64,000 nucleotides of DNA from NCBI GenBank assembly GCA_030323885.1, contig CM059188.1, forward strand, positions 115,533,430 to 115,597,429, read 5' to 3'. Of the stretch, positions 23,101-34,290 are shown one piece after another. The position numbers were made by a program, and so were the translations under genes. This DNA is from Branchipolynoe longqiensis (lineage: Eukaryota; Annelida; Polychaeta; Phyllodocida; Polynoidae). The notes under the pieces are model-generated. The model did no database searches. It was not told the origin of the DNA and saw only the letters and a program-made list of their open reading frames with translations. Each line of letters begins with the position of its first letter. Position 1 is the stretch's first letter.

Positions 23101-23470
23101 CCCTACCATCCCCACCATCCCCCACCATCCCCTACCATCCCCCACCATACCACACCATCCGCCACCATACCCTACTATCCACCACCATCCTCTACCATCC
23201 CCCAACATCCCCTATCATCCGCCACCATACCATACCATCCCTCGCCATCCTCTAACATACCCCACCATCCCTCACCATTCCCCACTATCCTCTACCATCC
23301 ACCATCATCCCCTACAATCCCCCGCCATCCTCTAAATACCCCACCATACCCCACCATCCCCTACCATCCACCGTCATCCCCTACCATCCCCCGCCGTTCC
23401 CGACCCTCCCCCGTCATCCTCCCTATCTCCACCATCCCATGCATTCCACCACCACCACTTACTCACACAC
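20113..23470. repeat. CCATCCCC(C/T)A satellite, about 3.2 kb
   Basis: It begins with GT repeats and a 31-base G run (about 20146-20176). From about 20238 it is an array of 9-10 bp units CCATCCCCTA / CCATCCCCCA. Higher-order duplication is visible: a distinctive block starting ATGCCCCACCATACTGTACC at about 21314 recurs at about 22122. The minus strand has continuous GGGG tracts and so quadruplex potential. The 1121-codon open frame here is an artefact of composition. Confidence 0.9.
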
Positions 23471-23487
23471 CTTCCTAAATGTGGACG

Positions 23488-23826
23488 AGACGGGATCGCC
23501 GCATGAGTTGAGTGTCCGTCTCCTGTTTTGGGAGATTGGGTGATCCAAACCCATAGGTTCATGGGTTCGCCCCCTGGATGCGTCAAACCAATGACTTAAA
23601 AATGTATGCTTGTCGCTTCCTACCCTGGCACTCGATAGGATAGGGCAAGGACTGGTTGGCTCAGTGTCATGGATAATGTGACTGAGTCATATATCAGGTC
23701 AAGGTGCTGACAGCCTGGTCTCCCACTATAAAGTCACCATGTGCGCGCACTGTCACAAGTCGGTACCTGTCGTAATCTGAGCTTAGATGTTGCTAGGACA
23801 TAAAACAACAACAAAACAAAACAAAA
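23488..23826 (+). repeat. SINE, head A with long tail
   Basis: Full-length copy with the head insertion, ending GCTAGGACATAAAACAACAA then CAAAACAAAACAAAA. Confidence 0.85.
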
Positions 23827-24241
23827 TCCTAGAGGTGTCCTGACTGGAAAGTCGCCTACGTGTGGAGCTGAGCAGGTGATATTCACGTTTTTCATCGGAC
23901 TAGGCATCCTTTTATCAGTGAATGCTTCAGGGTGCCAACATCCATATTAGCTTACCTAGCCTCCACACGCCCCCGAGGTCAGCTACTGGGTCTCCCCATT
24001 GTCAGAGAAAAGTCCTCAGCCTTGTCCCTGCTCCTATGATCGAGATCTTTTGTTGGTAATTGACTAGACAGTAAACTCCTCCCTGCCCATCCTCATATGA
24101 CCTTAGATGTTGCTAGGACGTACAACTACAACAAAGAAAACCCCATGCCCTGCCTGTCGGCAACTAGAGCAAGCGAACAGACTCTATTGATAATTATGGG
24201 CAACTGGCCTTTTTCTGACAGGTGATAAATAGTATTGGAGC
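23827..24241. other. Intron sequence with one SINE tail remnant
   Basis: 24084-24140 is a SINE long-tail end (CTTAGATGTTGCTAGGACGT). The remainder shows no recognisable feature. Confidence 0.5.
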
Positions 24242-24530
24242 GGGACGTAGCTCAGGCGGTAGAGTGTCCACATGTGTAGATGTGGGTCATCCCATCGATC
24301 CTGCTCAGTGGACCCATTTGCAGTTTTGGCCATTTTCTGTTCCAACCAGTAGTCCACAACTTCATCAAAGGCTGTGATCTGTGCATCCAACCCCTTTGTT
24401 GCTTATCGCAAAGAGTAGCCTGACAGCAGTAGGTTTCCTCAAAAGAAATATGTCAAAATGACCATGTGTTTGACGTCCAATAGCCGATGATAAAAATCAA
24501 TGCGCTCTAGATGGGTCATTAAATATAACA
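24242..24530 (+). repeat. MetaSINE-like SINE
   Basis: Plus-strand copy. The tRNA-like head GGGACGTAGCTCAGGCGGTA (A box) and ATCGATCC (B-box region) are followed by CCTGCTCAGTGGACCCATTT, a core and ATGATAAAAATCAATGCGCT. Confidence 0.8.
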
Positions 24531-24805
24531 ACCTGTCTTTAAAGAGTACCTGGCCAGCACCAAATATAGCCTAAATCCCACGCTGAGTGATCGGTGTGCT
24601 CACCTGTCTGTGTGTGTATTTCCATTGCCGCCAATGGCGGCAAGAAAGCGACACTTTAGTCAGCTCCCTTGTGTCCATAATCTGATGCTCACCGGAAATA
24701 GAAAATCAATGTTTCAGATTTTGTTAATGCACATAGCTAGGACAAATAAGTCATGTTATGGCACAAAGCCAATTTGTCCAATTATAGCTCTGAAAATTCA
24801 AAATC

Positions 24806-25133
24806 GTTGTTGGTTGTTGTTTTATGTCTTAGCAACATCTAAGGTCATATCAGGACGGGTACTGACTCGTGATGGTGCATACTCATGGCCACCTTTATAG
24901 TGCTGCCCCACTGGGAGACCAGGCTGCGAGCATCCTGACCCGATATCCCACTCAGTCACATTATCCTGACATTGAACCAACCAGTCCTTGCCCTATGCTA
25001 ATAATGCCAAGCATCTGGCTAGGGAAGCAACAAGTATGAATTTTTAAGTCATTGGTTTGACTTGATCAGGGTTCAAACCCACGATCTACCAAAGCAGAAC
25101 GGACGCTCAACTCATTCGGCCATCCCGTCTGGT
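24806..25133 (-). repeat. SINE, head A with long tail
   Basis: Full-length minus-strand copy from GTTGTTGTTTTATGTCTTAG to CATTCGGCCATCCCGTCTGG. Confidence 0.85.
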
Positions 25134-25353
25134 ACAGCAGGTGGTAAGAAGGTTCGGGAAGAAGCACTTTGTTGGAAGCAGACCCTTCCGAGAATCACAT
25201 TAGGACCAACTCGGGCAGCTCCAGCGCATGTCTCCACAATTACATACAAGTACTGACCCCCCCCCCCCCCCCCCCCCACACACACACACTCCCCACCTGA
25301 ACGCCCAACCCCAGCGCGGTACAGTGGAACTGACTATCAGGTGAGCTGAAATA

Positions 25354-25409
25354 ATTGGTTGGTTGATTGGTTGTTGGCGTTTTACGTCCTGGCAACTTCT
25401 AAGGGCATA
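25354..25409 (-). repeat. SINE long-tail end beside a satellite
   Basis: GGTTGTTGGCGTTTTACGTC followed by TGGCAACTTCTAAGGGCATA, then directly TA-rich DNA and the 9-bp minisatellite. Confidence 0.7.
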
Positions 25410-26040
25410 CATAGTATATATATATGTGCAAGATATGTAGTATATATACATAGGGTATAGAATATTTATTGTGTATATCATGTATATAGTGTATATAGTG
25501 TATATAGTGTACACTGTATGGATAAGTATATACTCATAGCATGTAGAGTATACATGGTATACATGGTATACTTGGTGCACATGGTATACGTGGTACACAT
25601 GGTACACGTGGTATACATGGTGTACATGATATACATGGTATACATGGTACCCGTGGTATACATGGTATATGTGGTACACATGGTAAACATGATATACATG
25701 GTACACATGGTACATGTGGTACACATGGTGTACGTGGTACACATTGTATACCTGGTACACATGGTATACATGGTATATGTGGTACACATGTTAACATGGT
25801 ATAAATGGTACACACGGTATACATGGTATATGTGGTACACATGGTAAACATGGTACACACGGTATACATGGTACACATGGTGTGCATCATACACATGATA
25901 TACATGGTATGCATGGTACACATGGTACACATGGTACACGTGGTTTACGTAGTACACATGGTATACATGGTACACATGGTACACATGGTATACATGTTAC
26001 ACGTGGTAACAATGGTACAGGTGGTATATAGAGTATATTA
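25410..26040. repeat. 9-bp minisatellite (CATGGTATA / CATGGTACA)
   Basis: More than 60 units of CATGGT(A/G)(T/C)A with CpG variants (ACGTGGTAC). The 9-bp period keeps frames open on both strands, giving artefactual VYHVYH and MVYMVH repeats. Confidence 0.9.
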
Positions 26041-26062
26041 AGGGCTTAGATCGCCATTCAGA

Positions 26063-27330
26063 TGGTTTGCTTTGTTGTTGTATGGGATGCGTGAATATTG
26101 TGATGCTGATAGTAGTAGTGGTAATGGTGTTGATGGTGGTGGTGGTGTCTAGGGTGAAGGTGGTGATGGTGTGTGATAGTGGTGGTCGTAATGATGTTGA
26201 TGGTGGTGTTGATGGTGGTGATGATGATGGTGGTGGTTATTTTGATGGCTGTGTTGATGGTGGTGATGATGATGGTGGTGGTGTTGATGATGGTGACAGT
26301 GGTGGTGTTAAGGGTGGTGGTGTTGACAGTGGTAGCGGTGGTGTTGATGATGGTGGTGATGGTGGTGATGGTGGTGATGCTGGTGGAGATGGTGGTGGTG
26401 ATGGTGGTGAGGTTTTGATGGTATTGATGATGTTGATGGTATTGACAGTGTTGATGGTATTGATGATGTTGATGCTAGTGTTGTTATTGTTGTTGATGGT
26501 GGTGTTGTTGGGGTTGATAGTGATGGTGATGATGGTGCTGATGATGGTGTTGTTGGTATTGTTGATGTTGTTGATGGTGTTGGTGGTGTCGATGGTGTTG
26601 ATGGTATTGATGGTGTTGATGGTACTGATGGTGTTGGTTTTGATAATGGTGTTGATCGTGGTGTTGTTGATGTTGGTGGTGATGGTGATGATGGGGGTGG
26701 TGGTGATGGTGGTGTTGATGGTGTTTATGGGGCTGATGGTAATCGTGGATGTTGGTGTTGATGGTGTTGAAGTTGTTGATGGTGGTGTTGATGGTGTTGA
26801 TGGTGGTGGCGATGATAGTTATGGTGGTGGTAGGGGGTCTTGATAGTGTTGATGGTGGTGATGGTGATGGTGGATGTTGGTCATGATGGTCCTGACGATG
26901 GTTCTGATGGTGTTGATGGTGGTGATGATGGTGTTGATGGTGGTGTTGATAGAGTTGACGATGGCGATGGTGGTGGTGGTGATGTTGTTGATGGTGTTGA
27001 TGGTGCTGCAGATGGTGATGTTGGTATTGATGGTGGTGTGGGCGATGGAGTCGGTGTTGATGGTGTTGCTGGTAGTGATGTTGATGGCGTTACTGGTAGT
27101 ACTGGTGGTATTGATGGTGTTGCAGAAGGTGCTGGTGCTGGTGATGGTGAACATTGGTGTTGAGAGTGTTGACGGTGATGGTGATTTTGTTGATGTTATT
27201 AATGGTGATGGTGTTGATGAAATTGATGATGATTGTGATGGGGTTGAAGGCGCAGGCGATGGTTTTGATGTTGTTAATGATGTTGCTGATGGTGGTGTTG
27301 AAGGTGCTGTGTGGGATGTTGATAGAGCCA
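26063..27330. repeat. GGTGATGGT/GTTGATGGT satellite
   Basis: 1.2 kb of GAT/GGT/GTT triplets, mostly (GTTGATGGT)n and (GGTGATGGT)n. Frames on both strands are open by composition only. Confidence 0.9.
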
Positions 27331-27620
27331 CAAAGCTGGTCCCCGGCCGAGTCCTCCCTAATGCCCCCTGAGACATGCGCACTAAAGCCGGCTAGTTACG
27401 GGGTGAGGACGCAGTCATTAGCGGCTCTCCCCCGGTCCTGGCCCTTCGCCTACCGTGGTACCAGCCCAGTGATGGGCCCGCTATTATCTGGCACTTCTCG
27501 TCATGTATAATGTAGATGGTTACCTGCGGAGGCGAGCTTCCGCTGCAATTTGTGACCCCTCCCACCTGGGTGGCTTGCCGCTTAGTGTTCGGGAAGGGCT
27601 TTAACGCAAAGTCCATGTCT
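27331..27620. other. Unique CpG-rich segment, possible exon or promoter
   Basis: Not similar to other window repeats and richer in CpG than its surroundings. On minus, a 31-codon frame starting MDFALKPFPNTKRQ at about 27616 ends at CAG|GTAACC near 27523 in phase 0, which would fit an alternative first coding exon spliced to the PDE8 exon at 2556. The peptide is not recognised and the evidence is weak. Confidence 0.15.
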
Positions 27621-27788
27621 GGAAGTGTGTGATGGCAGTTGACTTAGCAACGCAAGAAGTCAGGTGAGGATACCTCATCAGATAGGTTGGAGTTGGTTCT
27701 TTTGTTTTGCTTCTTTTCTTTTTTTCTATTCACACATGGGTTCCCTGTGGAAGAGGTGGTTTGTACCGTGTTCTATGATATATATATA

Positions 27789-28032
27789 TATGAAGAGTTC
27801 AGGCACAAAACCACGTAAACACCAATCCATAAATGGAGATAAACATTGGAATCAATCCCTCAAATACTTACTGTGTTCAAATATTCCTACTCCTTTGTTT
27901 ATTTCTCAATAACCATGTGATCATACGAATAATGGATTTAGTGAGAATTTAAATTATTTCAGATAAACATCTTTGATTTAAACTACATTTTTGGATTGGC
28001 GTTTACATGGTTTTGCGCCTGAACTCTTCATA
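27789..28032. mobile_element. 240-bp MITE with about 45-bp inverted ends
   Basis: TGAAGAGTTCAGGCACAAAA at the left and, inverted, TGAAGAGTTCAGGCGCAAAA at the right extend to about 45 bp. The target is TA-rich. Sister copies lie at 28700-28902 and 35514-35752. Confidence 0.85.
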
Positions 28033-28165
28033 TGCTCTATAATCTATCATGGGTATAAAACCAAAGACAGTATCTATCTTCAGTTCCCTATATTATAGTG
28101 TACTCACTATATCCGGTTTATCCTGTGTAGTTACAGTATTGGCCACACTGGCGCCACCTGTTAGG
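28031..28165 (+). repeat. GTATAA-end / GCGCCAC family repeat
   Basis: TATGCTCTATAATCTATCAT then GGGTATAAAACCAAAG at the end; GGCCACACTGGCGCCACC core near 28139. It abuts the MITE at 27789-28032. Confidence 0.6.
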
Positions 28166-28232
28166 GATGTTTGTTGTTGTTTGTTGTTGTTTTACGTCCT
28201 AGCAACATCTAAGGTCATATCAGGACGGGGCT
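28166..28232 (-). repeat. SINE long-tail end
   Basis: GTTGTTGTTTTACGTCCTAG then CAACATCTAAGGTCATATCA; truncated at GGGGCTCTT. Confidence 0.75.
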
Positions 28233-28242
28233 CTTGTTAATA

Positions 28243-28457
28243 TATATGCTGTATAAGCCATTATACGAGTATAATAAGGCCGGAAGCGTCCATCCTCTCC
28301 CTAGCCTATCTAGTACTCCCCCTCCCAGTCATCTACTGGTTGGGCCTGCTTAACCTACAACTACCATCCTGCTCTCACTCATGTCCGTTGGGGGGCGCCA
28401 TGTCTGCGCACGCACGCGCCCCCCCCCTACATGCACTCACTGTACAGCTGGATATAT
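28243..28457 (+). repeat. GTATAA-end / GCGCCAC family, long subtype
   Basis: ATGCTGTATAAGCCATTATA, AATAAGGCCGGAAGCGTCCA, CAGTCATCTACTGGT and GGGGGGCGCCATG. Paralogue of 15053-15290. Confidence 0.7.
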
Positions 28458-28640
28458 ATATATATATGTGATGTATAAAACCTATGCGAGTATAAAGGTG
28501 CGTAAGGGAATATTCCTTAGTGGCCACCCTGATGTTGTGTACTACTTTATGGGTGACCCCTCTTCACTGTGGGACGGGTGGCGCCACCGCCCCCACCGCT
28601 ACCAGTGCCGCGAATACTGTCACTCACACACTGGAAATAT
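28458..28640 (+). repeat. GTATAA-end / GCGCCAC family repeat
   Basis: GTGATGTATAAAACCTATGC then GAGTATAAAGGTGCG, with the perfect palindromic core GGTGGCGCCACC near 28577. It lies directly next to the previous copy after a (TA)n tract. Confidence 0.6.
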
Positions 28641-28699
28641 ATAGCTAGGATATATCTCTATATCCTGGTGTAGGGACAGTGCGGACTCCCTTCTCCGCC

Positions 28700-28902
28700 A
28701 TTCCGAAACTAGAGATAACTATTGGAATCACACCTTCAAAATTAAAGTTTTTTACATTCCTATGTTTTGTTCATTGCTCCATAATCATTACATGACAAGA
28801 CAAGTGGAATTATTGATAAACAAAATCACCTTCAGGGAGAAAATCTTGTATTTTAATTACAATTTTGGATTGGCGTTTACAGGGTTTTGCGCCTGAACTC
28901 TT
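28700..28902. mobile_element. MITE copy lacking its left end
   Basis: Matches 27789-28032 internally (GGAATCA..CCTTCAAA) and keeps the right end TTTTGCGCCTGAACTCTT. The left inverted repeat is lost. Confidence 0.7.
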
Positions 28903-28924
28903 GACCTCTTTATATACACACATA

Positions 28925-29165
28925 GATATATATTATCAAAGTTATGAATAGAGCATACACATAAAGTTGGTATAATATTATACAGGTATAAATCTTCGGC
29001 AGGAGGTATTTTTATTTAACCTATTTTCTACTTGTGTATTGTATTTAATTATGAACCAATACATTATTGGCTAGGCTGCCTACCCAGAAGCTGCGGGACT
29101 TCAGGGCTACGGTGGCGCCACCACCGTCGTTTTCTGGTACTTTAGAGCCAACTGCGGCCTAATAT
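28925..29165 (+). repeat. Probable GTATAA-end / GCGCCAC family repeat
   Basis: ATTATACAGGTATAAATCTT near 28976 and a perfect GGTGGCGCCACC at about 29110. More diverged than the others. Confidence 0.4.
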
Positions 29166-29829
29166 AAATATGACAGTCCGAACATCGGTGCAGTTATAGT
29201 TGAAATTCACCAGAATGTTTCACTAACAGGACACCCCCAATAGCCGATGTCTACTTCTTGTGCTGGTTTTTTTTTTTTTTTTTTTTTTGGAACAGGTTTT
29301 TTCTTCTGCCCATAATGTATAAGCTCCCATGAGGGTGCTTGTTTTCAAGGCTGGACAGCTGTGATACTGGATTGGTCTGGTCCCGCACTCAGGAGTGTTT
29401 GCCTGATCTTTCTCGGGCCAACCTTTTGCGGTTTTGGGTGTTAGTAGTTTTATATTAGTTTTTTTTAATTTTCAACGTTTGTTCCTAACCTGTATATGAT
29501 AACTTAGCCTACTATGTACCTATACCCAGATGACATACAGGCCTGCGGGAGAGGATCCTGTCCCATTGTGGTTTGTTACAGCATCCTTTCACCCATGTCC
29601 TGTCCTTAGATAGTGCACCAGAGTGCCAGAACACAACTGGACCCTTCAGGACTGCGACTGGGTGGGATGGTTGTGTTGTATGGTTAGCCATTTTGTATTT
29701 CAGGGTGAATCTGATGCATGACCATGGCCTGCTTTGGTTTGTGCCAGTACACATATATCATTAAAACAAAACATTAGCAGGACAATTTGTATTTTACATA
29801 GATTTGGATATAATTTCTGAATTATTGTT
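29166..29829. other. Intron sequence, no gene seen
   Basis: 22-base T run near 29268. No coding, terminal repeat or tandem structure recognised. Confidence 0.4.
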
Positions 29830-30064
29830 CCAGACGGGATGGCTGATTGAGTCAGATCGTCCGTCTCCCGTGTTGGTAGATCGTGGGATCGTGGGTTCGA
29901 ATCCTGGTCGAGTCAAACCAATGACTTAAAAATTGATACTTGTCACTTCCTAGCCAGGTGCTCGGCATCATTAGGATAGTGCAAGAGGCACTGGAATGAG
30001 GATGACCAATAGGCTATGATTGAAATTTCCCCTGCTTAAGCAACTAATGTACCAACAACAAAAA
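29830..30064 (+). repeat. SINE, head A with short tail
   Basis: Full-length copy: CCAGACGGGATGGCTGATTG, B box GGGTTCGAATCC, tail GAAATTTCCCCTGCTTAAGC then ACCAACAACAAAAAC. Confidence 0.88.
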
Positions 30065-30177
30065 CTCAAATACATTGCACCCGGTGCATGCACAACAAAC
30101 TACTTTCGCTATTTTAGGAATGTCTTCCGATTTTAGCTCAAAACATTATTAAAATCCTACCCACGACACATCACAAC

Positions 30178-30228
30178 TCCATCCTGATATGGCCTTTGAT
30201 GTTGGTGGCACGTAAAACCAGAACGAAC
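30178..30228 (+). repeat. SINE long-tail end
   Basis: CCATCCTGATATGGCCTTTG then GTAAAACCAGAACGAACAA; no head or middle. Confidence 0.6.
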
Positions 30229-30412
30229 AATAATAATTACCTTTCTTAGAATCACAAGATTAGAATCATTCTTTCTTAGAATCATTCGTTAATGAGAAGT
30301 AACCAGGAATATTAGCAACTCATGACGTATGACATCGTGTAAACCATTGCTTTAATATACACACAGGCAGATGGGTGGTTGTTTTAGCATTTTACCCAAG
30401 GATCGCCAACAG

Positions 30413-31480
30413 AGGTGCGTGTGCGTGTGGGTGTGGGTGTGGGTGTGGATGTGGATGTGTGTGTGGGTGTGGGGGTGTGTGTGGGTGTGGGTGTGGGTGT
30501 GGGTGTGGGTGTGGATGTGGGAGTGGGTGTGGGAGTGGGTGGGTGCGTGATGGTGTGCATGTGGGTGTGGGTGGGGGAGTAGTGTGGTAGGGTGGAGGGT
30601 GGGTGTGTGGGTGTGGGTGAGGGTGTGGGTGTGGATGTGTGTGTGGGTGTGGGTGTGGGTGTGGGTGTGCGTGTGGATGTGGGAGTGCGTGTGGGAGTGG
30701 GTGGGTGCGTGTTGGTGTGCATGTGGGTGTGGGTGGGGGAGTAGTGTGGTAGGGTGGAGGGTGGGTGTGTGGGTGTGGGTGAGGGTGTGGGTGTGGATGT
30801 GTGGGTGGGGTGTTTGGGTGTGGGTGTGGGTGTGGGTGTGGATGTGTGTGTGGTGTGGGTGTGGGTTGTGCGTGTGGGTGTGGGAGTGCGGTGGGTGGGA
30901 GTGGTGGGTGCGTGTTGGTGTGCATGTGGGTGTGGGGTGGGGGAGTAGTGTGGTAGGGTGGTGGGTGGGTGTGTGGGTGTGGGTGAGGGTGTGGGTGTGG
31001 ATGTGTGTATGTGTGGCTGTGTTTGGGTGTGGGTGTGGGTGTGGGTGTGGATGTGCGTGTGGGTGTGGGAGTGGGTGTGGGTGGGGGTAGTACTGTGGTA
31101 GGGTGGAGGGTGGGTGGGTGTGAGTGTGGGTGTGGGTGTGAGTGTGGGTGTGGGTGTGGGTCGGGTAGTTGTGTGGTAGAGTGGAGGGTGGGTGTGTGGG
31201 TGTGGGTGTGGGGTGTGGGTGTGGTGTGGGTGTGGGTCGGGTCATAGTGTGGTAGAGTTGAGGGTGGGTGTGAGTGTGGTTGTGGCTGTGGGTGTGGGGT
31301 GTGGTGTGGGTGTGTGCGTGTTGGTGTTGGTGTGGGTGTGGTTGGGGTAGTAGTGTAGTAGGGTGGAGGGTGGGTGTGTGGGTGTGAGTGTGGGTGTGGG
31401 TGTGGGTGAGGGTGTTGGTGTAGGTGTGGCTGTGGATGGGGGTGTGGGTGTGGGTGTGGCTGTGGGAGTGGGGCAGGATT
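30413..31480. repeat. GTGGGT hexamer satellite with higher-order units
   Basis: A GTGGGTGTGGGTGTGGATGT array. A marker block GTAGTGTGGTAGGGTGGAGG recurs at roughly 30580, 30742, 30947, 31087, 31170, 31250 and 31350, so units of about 80-200 bp were amplified. G-rich on the plus strand. Confidence 0.9.
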
Positions 31481-32290
31481 CCAGTGTCTGTGTGGGAATA
31501 TTATGTCACCACCGCTTGTTCTCTCTGTGAATAAGATGGGGTTTAATTAGATTTATGTATGGTTTCCTATACTTACTATTATTGTAGAACATGGTGTGTA
31601 CTGTTTGCGATCAACAAACAGTTACAAGCCATAAAGAAGAAGCAAGAAAACCTAAATTATTACTAAAATCACAATTCTAAAGATTTGAAATATAATTTTA
31701 CTAGTGCTGCCCAGGAGTGAAAAGAAGTGTTAACACACTTATCCGTTATGAGCATGGTACATAAATTCATTACAACAACAAATTAATTAATTAATTAATT
31801 TGCTCTTTTTCTCATGTAATTTTTCTTTCTTGTATTATTGCTATTATCACTGCTCTTAGCATAAGTTATGCATAGGTGTAGAATATTTTGCAAATGTTGT
31901 CCATGTTACTCCAATCTAAAGACAAGTTTATACATGCATCATGTCGCTAAAATGGATTATTTACACAACACATTGCTAGGTGAATAGCAGATAATTATTA
32001 CATTACACCTTAGAAAAAATATGGTAGAAGTGCTCATTAATGTCAAGGGAAATTAAAAGAAATGAATAACCATAATTATGTACATCAGCTTTGGTGATTA
32101 TATAATTACTATACTCGCCCAGCGCCATACTCCAGCTACAACTATCAACAGTCTTTAAAGATGTGGTTTCAACTGAGCAAATATGGGATTTATTTCAGTG
32201 TAAAATGCCAGTTCTACCTGAGTCATGAAGGTAGTATTGGGAACGCCATATTGCAACACTTGGGTTACAACTAACAAACCTTCTAATAGA
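31481..32290. other. Intron sequence, no gene seen
   Basis: AT-rich with no mobile element recognised; one of the longest apparently unique stretches of the intron. Confidence 0.45.
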
Positions 32291-32388
32291 CCCCGCCAGT
32301 TAAGGGGAAAGTAACCGAATAGAGTGGTTCCAGATTCTACCGATAGATGTCACTAGTCAATAGATGTCACTAGCTTAACTGGTGGGGT
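32291..32388. mobile_element. About 100-bp palindromic element
   Basis: ACCCCGCCAGTTAAG at the left is inverted as CTTAACTGGTGGGGT at the right. The interior contains GAATAGAGTGGTTCCAGATT and GATAGATGTCACTAG twice. Confidence 0.6.
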
Positions 32389-32577
32389 GTACTGGGACAT
32401 ATTTCTTCCTGGGAAAAGACTTACTCAAATGTTGGTATTTCAAACATTTGAATTTCCCTTCATTTGTGCGGTGCTTACATAACACATAAGAAAAACAATG
32501 TTTTGTTCAGGTATTTTTTACAGTTGTCCATGCATTCTTTATGAAGATATACCATCTGAAATGAGAGGCACTCGGTG

Positions 32578-32890
32578 AAAGTACCCGACTAGAGTGGTTC
32601 TAGATTCTGCCAATAGATCGCGACCTTACTATAAAAGGTTCTATCTGATAAAATGGTGCTTTCGAGATAATGAGGACTGAAGCTGTGTAACTGCATAATA
32701 GCAAAGCAAATAGAACAATATTATTTTTAATATAGCTCAGTGAAAAACACCAGTTGAGAAACAGTTGTGTAACTGCATGATAGCTTTTTGTAGATAGAAT
32801 ATTTTTACATCCATGACAGCAATTTGGTCGCTTTGTCAGATAGAACCTTTTTATAGTAAGTTCACGAGATGTCACAAGCTTAACTTGTTA
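32578..32890. mobile_element. Second palindromic element copy, interrupted
   Basis: GAAAGTACCCGACTAGAGTG before and GATGTCACAAGCTTAACTT after the inner MITE match the element at 32291-32388. Confidence 0.55.
32625..32860. mobile_element. 236-bp MITE with CTTACTATAAAA ends
   Basis: CTTACTATAAAAGGTTCTAT at the left and, inverted, CTTACTATAAAAAGGTTCTA at the right, identical but for one A. Nested in the preceding element. The target duplication is not clear. Confidence 0.75.
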
Positions 32891-32974
32891 ACTATTGGAT
32901 ATGTTAAAAGCTAGCATCTGATAGGATCCGATGTTCTGAGTGGCAGCACAGGTTTCAATGTTGAAGGTATTGAT

Positions 32975-33271
32975 TGGTTGGTTGGTTGTGGCAGTTTTGC
33001 GTCCTGGCAACATCTAAGGTCCTATCAGGGTGGGTACTGACTTGTGACAGTGCGCACTCATGGTGACTTTATTGTACTGTCACACTGGGAGATCAGACCA
33101 CTGGAACCATGACCTGATATCCCACTCAGTCACATTATCCTGACACTGAGCCAACCAGTCATTGCCCTATCCTAATAATGCTGAGTTCCTGGCTAGGAAG
33201 CGACAAGCATACATTTTTAAGTCATTGGTTTGACTCGACCGGGGTTCGAACCCACGATTTCCCAAAACGGG
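32975..33271 (-). repeat. SINE, head A truncated, long tail
   Basis: GGTTGTGGCAGTTTTGCGTC to GGGTTCGAACCCACGATTTC; the 5' part of the head is replaced by GGGGTGTTGGTAAAG, a block also found near 43917. Confidence 0.8.
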
Positions 33272-33383
33272 GGGTGTTGGTAAAGCTATGGGTGAGTGAA
33301 GGGAGTGAAGGGGGGATTGTTTACTTAAATGGACTGAAGTTGTGCCACATGTCTTAGTTACTACTGGATATGTGTGTCAATTG

Positions 33384-34113
33384 AATGGCACTAATGGCCC
33401 TCGAAGACCTCCACAACTCAAGTGCCATCATCATTACCGACTCTCTGAATGCCATCAAAGAGATCGCCCGCCCAAATGCCGAACACTCCTTTGCCGACGC
33501 GATCCAGATCATAATCTTGACCAGACATCAGGCACACCTCAACACAGTCCTGCTATGGGTCCCCTCGCATATAGGACTGTATGGTAATGACCAGGCCGAC
33601 TGTGCCGCTTTAGCCAGTGCCAACCGAGCAAACGTGGAGACAGCCATCCTTCCATCCATCACCAAACTGACCGCCGCCGCCTCTCCAGCCACCACCAAAC
33701 TCTGGGAATGAGCCACACAGAAGGAACAAGTACGGAACCTTTATTCAATAAGCTGGCTCTGGTACACCCTGGTCAGAATGAACAGCCCCCATCCAGTCAG
33801 CCTTCCTGCTTCTACCCAAGTCACTGTCAACCGCTTCAGGGCTGGCTACTGCTGTTGGATTGATGTCCCCAACCTCCAGTGCTGTCCCTGCGGCACTAAG
33901 ATCTTCAATGTGGCCCACATACTGGCCTCATCTGGCGCCATCAACAGATCTGCCATGAGTGACGCTGACCACCAACTCAGCGACAATAGGGCTGCTCTGG
34001 CTATACTCTCCAGGATTTCCAAGTCATCCTGGAACGCACTTGCTCGCTTCTACCACCAGAATGCAGAAATCATCAACACTGTCAGTCGCCCAGACCATGA
34101 CACCGAGGACTAG
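33384..34113 (+). pseudogene. LINE ORF2 C-terminus: RNase H and zinc knuckle, broken
   Basis: The peptide has IITDSLNAIKEI and WVPSHIGLYGNDQADCAAL, the catalytic D and the H..D region of an RNase H domain. After an in-frame stop at about 33711 it continues to a cysteine-histidine cluster (LQCCPCGTKIFNVAHILASS) typical of I/Jockey-group C-termini. It ends DTED-stop at 34113, like the sister copy at 51600. RNase H in a LINE points to the I group (I, R1, Tad, LOA). Confidence 0.75.
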
Positions 34114-34290
34114 CTGGCCTCACCTCATCGCCATAGCTGACTTGACACCACTACCAACTAACCACTAATTTTCACTAACAACTAACAGGTAACCCCACCC
34201 ACTGCCTAACTAATCCCATCCTCACTTCACTTCTTCCTCTGGCCTTGGCCAGACTTACTGTGCATACAGATGAATCTGGAGGGACTGCAG

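Noticed and set aside
20113..23478. 1121-codon proline/histidine-rich frame and its reverse glycine/tryptophan-rich frames
   Set aside because: Pure product of the CCATCCCC satellite; units contain no stop in several frames and no domain is present.
25200..27510. YHVYHV, DGGDDG and similar repeated-peptide ORFs
   Set aside because: 9-bp and triplet satellites; no start context, splice sites or domain.
30352..31245. Histidine/threonine-rich ORF of 297 codons
   Set aside because: Hexamer satellite (GTGGGT) translation; overlapping frames on both strands are equally open.
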